This document shows positions 45,363-56,733 of a DNA stretch of 64,000 nt, in pieces. How positions within the stretch are numbered: the stretch's first letter is position 1; every line of letters starts with the position of its first letter. Both the position numbers and the translations under genes were made by a program. The stretch is from positions 467,815 through 531,814 of the forward strand of contig CABFPE010000166.1 in NCBI GenBank assembly GCA_900660155.1, given 5' to 3'. The notes under the pieces are model-generated. The model was not told the DNA's origin and did no database searches. It was given only the letters and a program-made list of their open reading frames with translations. This DNA comes from Hofstenia miamia. Its lineage: Eukaryota; Xenacoelomorpha; Acoela; Hofsteniidae.

Positions 45363-46164
45363 GATAATAATTTGGTTTACCTTCATTCCTAGCACGAGTA
45401 AAGATTAAGTTTCTAAATATAATACTGTATAATTTCATTAAGCTGACTACATGAGATGTCTTTGCTATTTTAGATAGCAGATTGTTAAAATTCGTAGTTG
45501 TTCCTCTGCTACAATAAATATCCACAAAATCAGACCCTTTCCCAAAAGTTTATTCGACATTCAGCTTATGTCGTTTGTGTGAAGATACTTTGTCAACCTG
45601 AAATTTATAAAGAGTATTTCTCCAGTTGCACATTTTTGCCATATAAGAAACTGTATACTCCAAATATGCGCCGCAAAAACACCCTTCAACCATTTTGTTT
45701 CCATACCTTAGAAGCATTTGCTAAGCTCTTGTAGTTACATAGATGAAAGCCTTGGGGTTAACCTCCAGATCGGGTTGGGTAAACAAAAATGTAGTGCCGG
45801 TTAGGCGGGTCTGGTCTTGAGATTTTGCCGACTGTTTTAACGTATAGGCTGAGATGGTCTTTAGCATGCAAAGTTTTGTACTTAGGCCGTCCTACGGTGT
45901 CTACCATAATCAAGAAAGTCATACATGTAAATGAGATGTATCTTTCTTTTACTTATAATAACACTACATTACACGAAAATATTTTTGTCGCACAATGGCG
46001 CAGCAAAATTGATTCTGAGTGTTATTATAATAAATGAAATATAAAATATTTTTAACTATTCGCAAAATGGACAGTTATTTTTTGTGTCGTTTCTAAATCT
46101 TTCATTGATCTCCGAATTTTCTGAATTTATTCCTTTTAAAAAGATTGCAATTAGTCTAGTTTTC
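45363..46164. other. intergenic DNA upstream of transporter gene B
   Basis: Includes a GGGTTGGG/GGCGGGTC-containing patch at 45770-45840 reminiscent of the GGGTC-rich element at 5.3 kb. No supported gene; the open frames at 45498-45734 and 45825-46037 match nothing I know. Confidence 0.4.
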
Positions 46165-46308
46165 AATTGAATTAGCAACTCTTACATTTACTTAGCGCTA
46201 ACCAATCAAATACGCTTGTTTCTAACATTTTATCATGTAACTATAAACTCTTGAGATACCGCATTGCATGCTCACACTGAAATTGTAACAATTTAGTATA
46301 TAAAATAA
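46165..46308 (+). promoter_or_regulatory. conserved 5' flank / putative promoter of transporter gene B
   Basis: Aligns with 14334-14475. The CCAAT element is at 46203-46206 within TAACCAATCA. AACAATTTAGTATATAAAAT just before the ATG differs from gene A by a few bases. Confidence 0.5.
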
Positions 46309-46410
46309 ATGACGAAATTAATGTTTTGGTATACTGTAATTACATTCATCGCAATCTTTCTCTATGAAGGCATGCAGGATTCTATTATTGCCCCTTTTTT
46401 TCCTATTCAA
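46309..46410 (+). CDS. transporter gene B, exon 1 of 3 (SLC18B1-like MFS)
   Basis: 34 codons from ATG to CAA before a GTAAGT donor, phase 0. It encodes MTKLMFWYTVITFIAIFLYE and then GMQDSIIAPFFPIQ, identical to gene A at 30 of 34 residues. TM1 plus the PFFP turn. The second exon lies 7.4 kb downstream, nearly the same distance as in gene A although the intron contents differ. Confidence 0.8.
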
Positions 46411-46923
46411 GTAAGTAAATCGATTATTTTTTATTGATTGAAATTTCAAATAATTTCTATTGAAATTTTCGGCTATATTTTTTAAGAAATTTGACAGGTG
46501 ATTTAATTTTAAGAAATGTGGCCTCTAATAAGAAACAATATATTGAAATAAATTATTTGACGTATATTTAAGGTACAGTTGTGCACTAAAATTTAATGAT
46601 TACTTTTCCCTCCAGACAGGCTCCAAATTGAGAAATTAGCAGCAGCTTGATTTGTTTGACAGTCTCTTATGTCTTATATTTTTTGAAGTTAATGCTGTCA
46701 TAGTAGATCAGCAGCTCGTTGATGCTTGAAAAAATCAGAATAGAGATGCCCGTTTGTCAATGCATATTTTGCATTATTGCTATACACTACACATTGCCTA
46801 TATATCAAAGATTTTTCATTAACAAAAAATTATCAATTTCATGTTCATAAATATTGTTTTCTGCTCTGATAAGGTCAGGGGCCCACCAAGCTTTTTTTCT
46901 GAGGAGGGGATTATCCTTTAGAT

Positions 46924-46950
<27 letters not shown>
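46924..46950. repeat. (TA)n microsatellite
   Basis: A TA run directly adjoining the left end of the Tc1 element, consistent with TA-targeted insertion. Confidence 0.9.
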
Positions 46951-46951
<1 letters not shown>

Positions 46952-46954
<3 letters not shown>

Positions 46955-48318
46955 TACTGGTCAAAAGTTTAAGAACAGTAATCTGTCTAAAGCGTGTTTT
47001 AAGCTATTTCCTGGAAACTTCGTAAAATTCCTGGAATCCCAATTTTTTCTTAGAATTTACAACAGATTCAATTGGCCAATCAAATTAACACAACTTTAGA
47101 TTTACACACAATACATTTTCACTGAAAAGGCATTATCATTATAGTTTGAAATATGATCCATGGTAGTGAAATTTCACCAACAAAGCGTGCTCAAATTCAT
47201 ATCTTGTACGAGGAGGGGTACAATTATTGCGCTATAGCTGTTAGAATGGGCGTGTCAGTATGTTCGGTATCCAAAAGTGTTACTCGCTATCAGGAACTGC
47301 AAAATTTTTCCTCTCACAAGTGGTATGGAAGACCAAAAGTGACAACCCCTCAGACTGACCCTCTCATTCACTGTTAGGTCGTCAATCAACCATTCTCTTC
47401 GTCTTTTGAGGTCAAAGCAAATCTCGGTGCGGTAATGAGAATGTATCAACATGCAGCATTAAGAGTCGATTGAATACTACATTTGACCTTCCATCGTTCA
47501 AACCGGCAGCCAAACCCCGATTGTCATCAAAGAACATTTGAGACCGGTTTTTGCTTCTTCAGGCAATACCAACACTACACCCCTGAGATGTGGCATCAAG
47601 GTAATGTGTAGTGATGAATCCAAGATTTGCCAGTTTATATCATACCAGCCAAACGTTCACCGACCAAGAAATGAAAGATTCAACACAACAAACTGTCCGC
47701 TCAGCACCTTCTGTGATGATTTGTGGTGCTATAACTACGAATGGGCGTGCTGGTCTGCATTTTGTTCCTCACTAAAAGACAGTCTCAGCCAAGGCCTACC
47801 TCAAAATAATTCAGGAGAAAGTTCCCATGTTTATGCAGCTTTGAAGAACATCTGTACTACAACAAGATGGTGCTCCTTGCCACAGAACCAAACTTGTGAA
47901 TCAGTGGATTGCATCACAATTCTTTCGGCTGCTTGAAAACTGGCCGGGAAACTCCCCAGACCTCAATGTCATTGGAAATTGCTTGCATCACATCAAAAAC
48001 TGTCTGAGGAAGCGCCAATGCACATCACTCAACGATCTGAAGGCGCAAATTAAAGAGGTATTGTGCACAGAGATTACTGATGATTATTGTAGAAAGCTGA
48101 TTGAGTCAATGTCAAATCGCATTGCTGCGTGTTTGGCAAAGATTGGCGGACATGCAAAATGTTAGTGAGTTTTTCTGACTTAACTATTTACTTTCTACAT
48201 GGTGTTATCATATTGTTTCTACATTGTGTTATTATATTGTTTCTACATTGCGTTTTTTAGTGTAAAATACAAAAAATTCTAAAATTAGAAAGGGTTCCTA
48301 AACTTTTGGCCAGTACTG
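46952..48318 (+). mobile_element. Tc1-family DNA transposon (degraded transposase)
   Basis: Terminal repeats CAGTACTGGTCAAAAGTTTA (left) and, inverted, CAGTACTGGCCAAAAGTTTA (right) match at 19 of 20 positions. The left flank is TA; the right flank is TT instead of TA. The transposase N-terminus (47153-47377) encodes EISPTKRAQIHILYEEGYNY with CAIAVRMGVSVCSVSKSV, the paired HTH, then GRPKVTTPQ. The catalytic domain spans 47600-48165: SDESKICQF (first Asp), QQDGAPCHRTKLVNQW (second Asp, in another frame), NWPGNSPDLNVIGNCL, where the expected catalytic Glu of PIENLW is Gly. Several frame shifts and the lost Glu make it inactive. Confidence 0.9.
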
Positions 48319-48665
48319 TTTATTGACATATTTTCATAGATATTCTTACATGCAAAGTAGTTTATAAATTCATTATTCTGAAGATTTTCAATACAACAAT
48401 GGAAAAAGCATTGTCAGGGAACTTAAATAGTATACGCTTTTGAACATGCTACCAAAGCAGAAAAGTTGATATTAACGAAATTCAACTCTTCAATTTGAGG
48501 TTTACTATTTCATATATCTCCTTTATTATGTCATATTTTTATAATTATAATTCAACGTAGCAAACGTAACCAGCATACTATGAATGTTTGTTAAAAATTA
48601 CTAAAACTGAATTATTTTTCCCTACCCCTATTAAACCATTACTAAGGTTGGCTAACACACATATG

Positions 48666-48741
48666 TCCTCCGTGGTTCAGTAGGTTAGGATGATTTTGAA
48701 CACAGATTGGTGTCTTGTTAACTGATCCTAGTTTCAATAGG
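48666..48741 (+). repeat. tRNA-like sequence (SINE head or tRNA pseudogene)
   Basis: GTGGTTCAGTAGGTTAGGAT resembles the D arm/A box of tRNA-Glu (GTGGTCTAGTGGTTAGGAT). 45 bases on, TCCTA-GTTTCAA-TAGGA forms a perfect 5-bp T stem with a 7-base T loop. The 5' acceptor strand TCCTCCG is not matched by the 3' strand AAAATTT, so it is not a functional tRNA. It lies inside the hAT-like element. Confidence 0.4.
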
Positions 48742-50136
48742 AAAAATTTCCATTTTTTGTTGTATAATGATCTTTAAAAAATTCTTACTTTCTTTCTTAT
48801 TTCTTAGTTATTTCAACCAAAAACTTAACCTAATTCTTGCCAGGCTTGAATCATGACCAACCCAACTTTTAAAAAAATATGCTCACTGAAGTTGAAAATT
48901 CTAATTTGAGTTTTTCAATTGTAGATAATCCTAATGTACAATTTCAAAACGTTGTTTAAGAAATTGCATAATATTCACTACAACTGTTGTGTAATAGTAT
49001 ATTTTTCAAATTTTAGCCCCTTTTTCCAATAGTTCAGTCGAGCCCCAGCCCACCGCTGCTCCGACTTAAACTCCTGTTAGCAGAAGAGAACAGGACTGAG
49101 GGTCATGCCGTATTAATACTGCGTGTCCATAAAAGACCTTTAGTTACATTTTGTAACTTGCCATAATTTGAATTTAATACATTATTTCTTTATAGTTTTT
49201 TTAGTATTGCTATGTAATTCACCATATTTCACTACAGGTAAAAAATACAGAAATCGTGTTCAAATTATTTTCATTTTAGCAAAATATTATTTAATAGACA
49301 ATTTTATTCAAAATAGCTATATTTCTCCTTGCTAGTTTCGCTGTTCGCAATAATTGGAATGAAAATAATAGATAAAAAATCATAGTAAATTGATATATTT
49401 GTGCTTCATAAAAACCAAACACAACACAAAAACGTTTTATAGGAAAAATTATCATTGTGAGATAGCAATCAAGGTTACAAGTGCTTCATACTTCTGTTAG
49501 CACTAAGAAAAATCTAAGTTAAATTTTGCCAGAAATCTTAATCACTAAGAGCAAATTTGGTTCTGCATAGATACCTTATGTAAAAGCTGTGATCATTGTT
49601 TAATATCTCTAGGTTTGACATCACAATATGAGGTGTGTGACAGAAAGATAGCAATGGTGCGAAATAGGGTTAATGTTATGCCTTCAATTCATAAAAAAGT
49701 GACTTTGGTAGTGGAAGCATAATGTATATTTTGGTCATCAAACTGTGCTGTACACATGCAATAGCCAATACTATATTCATCTACTAGGCAGGACTATAAT
49801 GATTTTCGAATTGTGACTTTATTATGTTTCACCAAGATTTTCAACCATTAATGCTCGTGAGAACGGTCTTAGTGAACCTAAATAATTGTAAATTATTGTT
49901 AATTTTTCTTCTGCTAATGTATTCAATAGATTAATCGATTTCCAATTATTGTAATAATTGCAATATCAATTAAATATTGCTTACCCCTGCAGATAGAGTA
50001 GAAGCAATGCTTAATATATATGTATTATGTTATCATATTAGCATACCTTTCATGAGGAATTGAAGCATCTGTGCTCTGTTGAGGGTGGGGGAACGTTCCC
50101 CCAGTTCCCTCCTCTGGGTGCGCCTCTGGATAAGGT

Positions 50137-52084
50137 GATAGTAACCAGGGCTAAGACATGGAATACATTTATGGCTAGAATAATATCATATAGTAAGCAG
50201 ACAGATATGGGTTTTAGGTTATCACTGGGCTTTGTACCAAAGAATTAGTATTAACCAATATTAACCAAGTCGTAAAATTAGGGTTTGCCTTGGGGTGAAG
50301 CCTCACATTAACTTTTAATTGTGGGTAACCCAAGATCAAAATTGTATCCAACATTGTGTAATAAATGCTCAAATGTGACGTGCCCACAAAATTGGAAGTT
50401 GTTAACTTTTGAGAGTATTCCTTTTTTATATAAACATAATTTTGTGAAATGGTAGTACAAATAAAGGTTGAATATTGCTGTCAAACTTGTTTATGCCAAA
50501 TAAAATGCAATTTATTTGATTATTCCTTCAAAGATAAGCTAAATGTTAAAACTAGCTACCTAAGCATTCATTTCTAAGGACAAATAGCTTCCAATATATT
50601 CGAATAATATTTTGAGAAAATTAGGAATGAAAAAATGTGTTTCAATACATTTTTTACAACATTTTGCATTATATTATTGAAATGCCTTGATTTTTGCTTC
50701 GCAATTCATCCTGTAACATGAGAATCAGAAAAGTATTCTACATTCCTCCTCTTACTTGACGCTCTTACTCAATGAGAAGATTCGTATTCTGAAAAAAGAT
50801 TAGCAAATATTTTTCTCTTTGTCTATATCGGAATGATTGTGTCTGAATCAGCCACTGCAAAAAGCACAACGTTCTCTTGAACAGCATCTCAAATTTCTCT
50901 AGAAGGAAATTCTCTTTTTGTAAAAGTTATTGATGTGAATGTAACAATTGATAACATTGATATTTGACATCATTAATTGTAAATAGCTATCATTTAATAG
51001 CAGAGATGTTTTAATTGGTCTTGAAACATCAAACACTTAGTACGTCAGTGGGATCGTAGCTTGTTGTTATAGAAGTTCTTTATGAACTATTTACATTACT
51101 CTTTTGTCAAACGGCTCTTGTTAAAGTATTAATTTATGCAGATTATTTTCTCAATTGTGCACAATGTGCCATCAATGTAAATAATTTCAACATATGCGGT
51201 AGAAATCAAAATGACCCAAGTTGTAGTTCTATCTAAGTAGATGTAAAATTTAACATTATTTAAAATAAAAAATTTTTAATAATTTTTTCTGCAAATTTTG
51301 TCAAAATTTGGTCCCAGAACCAGTTTAGTCCCGTAGAAATACATAGCTAAAATAAATGAATATCTGTCCTAAATCTAACAAATGAATAAAAATTAATATA
51401 ACTATGATAAAGTATAACGAAACAAAAGTAGCTCGTTCAACGTAAAAATAAAAATTTATTGGCATGTGTCAAATCAAGGTTGCGTCGCCTATCTGTAATG
51501 CCTAATTTGTTCTAGTTTTATTTTTGGGTTTCCTAATCACTTTGTTTTGGTTACTACAAAGTCCCGATAAACGTCAAATTTGTTTAGAATTTGTTTTTCT
51601 GTTTCTCAATCACCTTATTTTCGATGGATACTAAGTACTGAAAATTAATTAACTAAATAATATTTTATCATCTTTTGTTGTAGACTTATATTTTTTATAA
51701 GAAAAAATCGTAAAACAACATTAACTTTTCAGTCTCAGTTCCCGATCCTGTGGTGTAAGTGTTAGTCCTTGTACCCGGTTCCATCCGGTGGGACCGGGAC
51801 TGGACTAGGTACCGGAACTGGTCGCACAAGTCTCTATTTCAAGATAGTTTTTCCAAATATTTGGACAATGCTTTGTCTAATATCATACTATTGTAGATTT
51901 TTCAGGGGGATTGCAGAAGTCCGGAATTTCAGAATTTGCTTTGCACTAAAATAGATATAAATTTGATATTCCATCTCCATAGAGGAATCTTTAACAAAAG
52001 ATGGGATAATGTTCAATTCAATTGGAAAAATTTAAAGTATCTCATTTGTTGCTAGTACTTTTTATCCTAGCACTAGCACCACTT
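50137..52084. other. intron 1 of gene B, middle part
   Basis: AT-rich with no recognised gene or element. A GC-richer patch at 51770-51830 (GGTACCGGAACTGG, GGGACCGGGACTGG) holds short repeated ACCGG words of unknown meaning. Confidence 0.45.
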
Positions 52085-52570
52085 TGTTGGGGTTACTGAA
52101 GAAGGTAACAGATTAAATCAGTGGGTGAAACCAAGATCCGGGTTCAAACCATTCCCCTAGAAGTTTGATTTTGAGAAAACTTTGGCGACACCTGGCACGC
52201 AGAGTGCTGACTTGTGCTGGTTCTGATCAGCAGAGTGAAGTCGAAGGCCAAACTTTAGTTGAGAGCGTTGCACCCCTCCCGCTTCTGCCAAACAAAGCTA
52301 CTAACAATGGTTTCTAAAAGAGTGCCTGCTGGATGCTATAAAAATCCGAAATTATATTGGAGTACGCGGGCGTACTGCAAAGCATTTAGTGAAAAAAATC
52401 CTCCAGTTAAAAGGCATATTGGTTCATAACTACCTGTGACACAGCAAAGCTGCTTCACAGGAAGGCACAGCAAACGCTGGCCTTGGCCTATCTCATAGGC
52501 CAGAGACAGAGAGTTTCCTCTCTGTATGACTGTCCAATGAGACGCACCCTAACTGGTGCCAGTAGCAGTC
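52085..52570 (+). repeat. GC-richer repeat with a pol III B-box word (possible SINE)
   Basis: GGGTTCAAACC (52140-52150) is an exact fit to the tRNA B box (GGTTCRANNCC). The A box upstream is weak (TGGGGTTACTGAAGAAGG). About 430 bp of higher-GC, non-coding sequence follow and end beside the hairpin at 52584. A tRNA-derived SINE is plausible but a poly(A) or simple-repeat tail is not seen. Confidence 0.3.
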
Positions 52571-52583
52571 TTGCTAATACCCC

Positions 52584-52646
52584 GTTTACACGTGACACGA
52601 GACATGCATGTCTTGTGTTTTTAATGAGCGAATGTCACGTCTAAAC
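52584..52646. repeat. short hairpin element
   Basis: GTTTACACGTGACA (52584-52597) is mirrored by TGTCACGTCTAAAC (52633-52646), with a second inner inversion ACACGAGACATGCATGTCTT around the centre. CCCCGTTTACACGTGACA-type starts are common among invertebrate MITEs; this may be the minimal remnant of one. Confidence 0.5.
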
Positions 52647-53819
52647 ACCCAAAACACGCTACATTCTCTACTTGAGTGGTAATACATTGAGTAAATTTTC
52701 ATAAATGGTGGTATAGAACAATTTATCATAAGCAAATTGTATGCATTTTTATTTATTACCACATCTGATATTATTTACATGGACGTTAAATAGTAGTGGT
52801 CCTAATACTGAAACCTTGTGCAACTCTATGACTAATGATCATTGAATGAGATGCTATATTGTTAATTTTTACATATTTTCGTTTATTATTTCAGTAATAT
52901 CTAATTCAATTTAGTGCTGATTATGAAAGTTTTATATTAGTTGTAGTTTCTTTATTATAGGTAACTATTATCAATCCAATTAAATACCCTCAATGAATCT
53001 AAAAATCTATTTGATAATATTGAGTTACCTTTATAAAGTAATGCGTACTGCTTTACACTGCTAATAACATGAATAAGTTTCTTGCATCATTATTCTGAAG
53101 CGTAGTAAGATAATACTGTATTAGTTGGATATTAGCCGATGAAACTAATTGTGTCTGCTATATAAACACTTATCACATTCAAAATCTTAGAGTGAATTTA
53201 GACATAAAGAGTATTCATATTGCTGTTTAAGAAAAAGATCCCTAGGTTTAGCAAGAATTAATGTGATTTGAAAATATTTGAACTTATCATCAGTTCTGTT
53301 GCACAATGTAGTTTTGCGGATGATTTAAATTCCTGTATTATTTGATCAGAACCTCACAATTTTTTTTGAAGTTATCAATAAAAATCAAACTGAAATTGAT
53401 ATGGGATCGCAACTGACGACAAACATCACCACAGAAGAAGATGAACTGACATAAATAATGTTGGATGAAATAGCCAATTCAATGTTTAAAAATTTATATT
53501 GGGAAGCACTTTGTGTGTTTTTGGCTGAATCAACTATCAGGGTTAATAAAAAATAATAAGTTCAGATATAGTTTGTTGCAAACACATATTCTAAATCAAT
53601 ATTTGTAATAACGTTTTTTATTTCTTTGAAAATGTCGTCCTTTACCCTAGATTCAAATGAGAGCTTACATTGCTGTTGCAGAAATGATATTTTTTATCTT
53701 GATTTGTTTGATTTTTCAATTTGATTGTTTGGCTGGAATGGACTACCCAATGATTGCCTAACTATCATAAAATTCAATTATGATAAAATTGCCATCAGTA
53801 ATATTTAATATATATTTAG
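52647..53819. other. intron 1 of gene B, last part
   Basis: A coding-like run at 53350-53556 (NLTIFFEVINKNQTEIDMGS, then LDEIANSMFKNLYWEALCVF) contains one in-frame stop and starts after a possible CAG acceptor. It has no counterpart in gene A and matches nothing I recognise, so it is probably a decayed foreign fragment. Otherwise AT-rich and empty. Confidence 0.4.
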
Positions 53820-54255
53820 GCGAAATTGAAACACAATGCTTCCGAAATATTTATTGGTATAACAATGGCTGGTTTAGACATTGGAACTTTATTAGTGAAT
53901 CTAATATTCTTCAAATTCTCGGTTTCAGATAACCCACCAAAGATGTACATCATTATCTTTGGGGTTATATCAGGTTTGGCTGTAGTAGCTTTCGGAGTAA
54001 CTGATTATATTCCTTATCAGTCAATTTATGAGATAATTCAGCTTATCCTTCGTGTGATATCAGGAATTGGAACAGGCGTAAATTTTTGTATGGGCGTGGT
54101 TTTTCTTTCTGCAATGGCTGATTCAGTTAACAGTAAAGCAGCACTTGTTACTTCAATGTTTACTTTCTATTACACTGGAGTTTCAATTGCTCCATTTGTT
54201 GGTACCATTCTGTTCTATTTCTTAGGATACACCAACATATTGATACTAATAGGAT
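53820..54255 (+). CDS. transporter gene B, exon 2 of 3 (SLC18B1-like MFS)
   Basis: The acceptor TTTAG precedes GCG AAA (phase 0); the exon ends GGA T before GTAAGT (phase 1), 436 bp, the same length as in gene A. It encodes TM2 to the start of TM6, with FKFSVSDNPPKMYIIIFGVI in the degenerate motif A region and GVSIAPFVGTILF in TM5. The total protein is 412 residues. It carries no frame break, so both paralogues are presumably functional. The different TM2 and TM4 residues (for example GTLLVNLIF versus SALFVNIMF) could alter substrate choice, but this is only inference. Confidence 0.85.
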
Positions 54256-56008
54256 GTAAGTATTTTTTTCAGTTTTTTAAAAACCTAAAAAATATATTAA
54301 CTATATAATCAGTTATTAGTATTGATGATTTTATACATTATCATTAAAAAAAAAGACGTGATTGACGATTAACAGGAAAATTCAAGAAATATTTGTGCAT
54401 AAAGTTATTTATTTGCTACATTTTTAAAAGATGCCATAAAATAAGACAACAGTTATGAAAGACAACGTGACATAACAACCATGATAATAGAATATTCATA
54501 GAGTCCACTGGGCAGAAATTCAACAACCAAATTACTCTTACATATTTTCAGCGTCAAAAATGTTTTTGCAGCTTTTACTCTATAAGTTCTATGCAAAACA
54601 TTGTGGTCTGAATAACCTTGCATTAATGTATGAAACTAAGCATGACTTCATTGGAGAATTTAAGATCTTATAGTTTTTGTTGTGCTTTTGTACTAATTCT
54701 TTAAAAAACTTTAGATAAATTGAATGTCAACATTGGAAGGTGTTGCAATTTATTTATATCCATTAATTTTCTTACCAATTTCTAACATATTATCTACCAT
54801 ATATCTGAAGAATTAAAAATCACAAATCTAAAATTAAATATTATATAAAAGGCATATTGACATGCAGCATATCACTTCACATTTGTCCTACTGTATAACC
54901 ATATGAAATGACTAGTTCAAACAAAAGTTCTTGTATGTTATCCAAAGTGAATATTTGAATTTTCAGTCAGTTGTTGTTATGCAAAGCTTAATTGATTAAC
55001 GCTGTTTGGCATCTAATCACTACTGCACATTGATTCTTTGTGCATTCAGGGTGCCAACCCTCTCCTATTTCAATTTTATTTTGTAGCGAAAAGTTCTTAT
55101 TTAAATTATATATTCTCTTAGTTTTGCAGTAAATTCCGATTGTCTCAAAGAACATCATTTGGAATACAAAAATCATATTTTTATATATCGTTTGTACAGT
55201 GAAGGCAATCCGTGAAGAACGCTTCTAGCTTTTCTCATATTTAGAATTATACAGAAGTTTTTTGGGACTTTCGAGACTTCTTGTTGGATAATAGAGATTC
55301 ATTGGCCTATTAATTTAACTTTGGAGCTAATGCAAAGGATCTTTAATTCATTCCTTTCTGATGGACACATCAGTTCGCGAGCGATTAGTTCTGTCTGAAA
55401 TTGGAATTTGTTGATTAAACAGCTTGTTTTCTAATATACTTTGATAAAGAAGTTTATTTCCGTGTGAAAATTATCAATAATTTGCAATCATAATAATATG
55501 GGAATTGTAAAACATGCTCAGAAAAACCATGAGGTCATTTTAAATAGCGCAAATTCATGAATAGATTGGCAAATAGAAACTTTGGCAATAGTATTGATTA
55601 CAGGGACGTAGCAAGAAGTGTGAATTGGAGACGGGCAAATTCAAATTGGCCAAGTTTTAAACAGATTAACCTTGTAATGTGTGAAATTACAATATTCAAT
55701 GATACAATTGCTTTGGAAGAAGATCTGATGGCGGCTGCCTGGTGTCCCCCTCCCCCTTGTTTGTGCCCCTGATCTATTTTAAATAATATACATTTGTTGG
55801 AACACACAATTTTTAGGTACTTCTCCACAATAAGTAATTATTTTAGTGTGTCACAATTAATTGGCAATCATAAGCTCAGGCTGAAAATATGAATGGCAGA
55901 GCAAGTTTTTAATAAATAATAAATATAATTCTTCTATAATAGTAATGTCATACAACTCAAGCTACCCCATCAAGAAGTCTTTTATTAAGTTAACCTAATC
56001 CATTTTAG
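54256..56008. other. intron 2 of gene B
   Basis: 1.75 kb with GT-AG borders. It carries the hAT-type MITE at 55602-55771. The last ~35 bp (ATTAAGTTAACCTAATCCATTTTAG) match intron 2 of gene A closely, whereas the rest does not align by eye. Confidence 0.6.
55602..55771. mobile_element. 170-bp hAT-type MITE in intron 2 of gene B
   Basis: The left end CAGGGACGTAGCAAG and the inverted right end CAGGGGCACAAAC share the CAGGG start. The flanking octamers ATTGATTA and ATCTATTT agree at 5 of 8 positions, so the target duplication is uncertain. GC-rich CCCCCTCCCCC lies near the right end. Non-coding; the two overlapping open frames across it are chance. Confidence 0.5.
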
Positions 56009-56709
56009 TCCTATCTATAATTCCATCATTGGGTCTTCTGCCTGTTCCATCACAAGTACAAGAAGATAACAAGGATTTCAAAACACCTACAAAAAATTCT
56101 GCACTTAGAATTTTCAAGAATTTCAATATCTTAGTTGTGGCTTATTGCCAACTTGCAATTTTTAGCCTTTGGGGTTTCATTGACGCTAGTCTTGCACTTT
56201 TGCTTTTCAGCCAATTCGGAAAAAGCCAGACCTCAATAGGTTTCGTATTCAGCACAGGAACTTTTCTTGCATTGCTAAGTTCATTTTTATCAGTGTACAT
56301 TAACAGTCTCTCACTTTATAAAATGAACTATGTAATATCAATGTCTACACAAGTAATTGCTATGGCAACAATATCATTTTCAGTTTTTTTTCACATATTT
56401 TATGGCGTATTTTTTTCCTACTGCTTGCATTCATTTGCAAGGTCAATGGCAAGTGGATCAAATATGCTCTACTTTAAGGATTTGATAGATCTAGAATTTC
56501 GTAATTGCCCTTTGGAAAACAGTATGTGCATTGCAACAGCTACCTCGAATATTTTTGCAACTATGGGAAGGATGCTTGGACTTTTTTTGTTTGGAGGAAT
56601 ACTAGTTGAGCAGCTAGGGATAGTTGTTGTAATAAATGTACTGTTGGTGCTATTGGTTTTGGCAGAGATTGGTCAATGCTTTGTTTTATGGGAAAATCGT
56701 AATAGATAA
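56009..56709 (+). CDS. transporter gene B, exon 3 of 3 (SLC18B1-like MFS)
   Basis: Starts TC CTA after CATTTTAG and ends TAA: 2 bases plus 233 codons including stop. It encodes the end of TM6, the cytosolic loop and TM7-TM12. The first ~155 residues are nearly identical to gene A (for example A/V in PSQAQED and E/D in GFIEAT). The C-terminal ~75 residues diverge (GGILVEQLGIVVVINVLLVL; tail WENRNR instead of CKNYIKS). The mosaic pattern is discussed as possible gene conversion. Confidence 0.88.
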
Positions 56710-56727
56710 GTTTTAAATTTAGGAATT

Positions 56728-56733
56728 AATAAA
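56728..56733 (+). terminator. polyadenylation signal of gene B
   Basis: AATAAA begins 19 bases after the stop codon. Gene A has no such hexamer at the equivalent place (ACGAGTGAATG). Confidence 0.5.

Larger units (their letters stand above)
46876..50128. mobile_element. hAT-like transposon with exact 8-bp target duplication, hosting a Tc1 element
   Basis: The left end CAGGGGCCCACCAAG (46876) and the inverted right end CAGAGGCGCACCCAG (to 50128) match at about 12 of 15 positions. Immediately outside both ends is the same octamer GATAAGGT (46868-46875 and 50129-50136), the signature of hAT transposition. GC-rich subterminal sequence is seen at both sides (GAGGAGGGG left; GGGTGGGGGAACGTTCCCCC right). 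Excluding the nested Tc1 (46952-48318) it is about 1.9 kb and shows no transposase, so it is non-autonomous or eroded. It lies in intron 1 of gene B. Confidence 0.85.

Noticed and set aside
52140-52150. Functional tRNA gene at the GGGTTCAAACC word
   Set aside because: No cloverleaf can be formed around it; kept only as a weak SINE signal.
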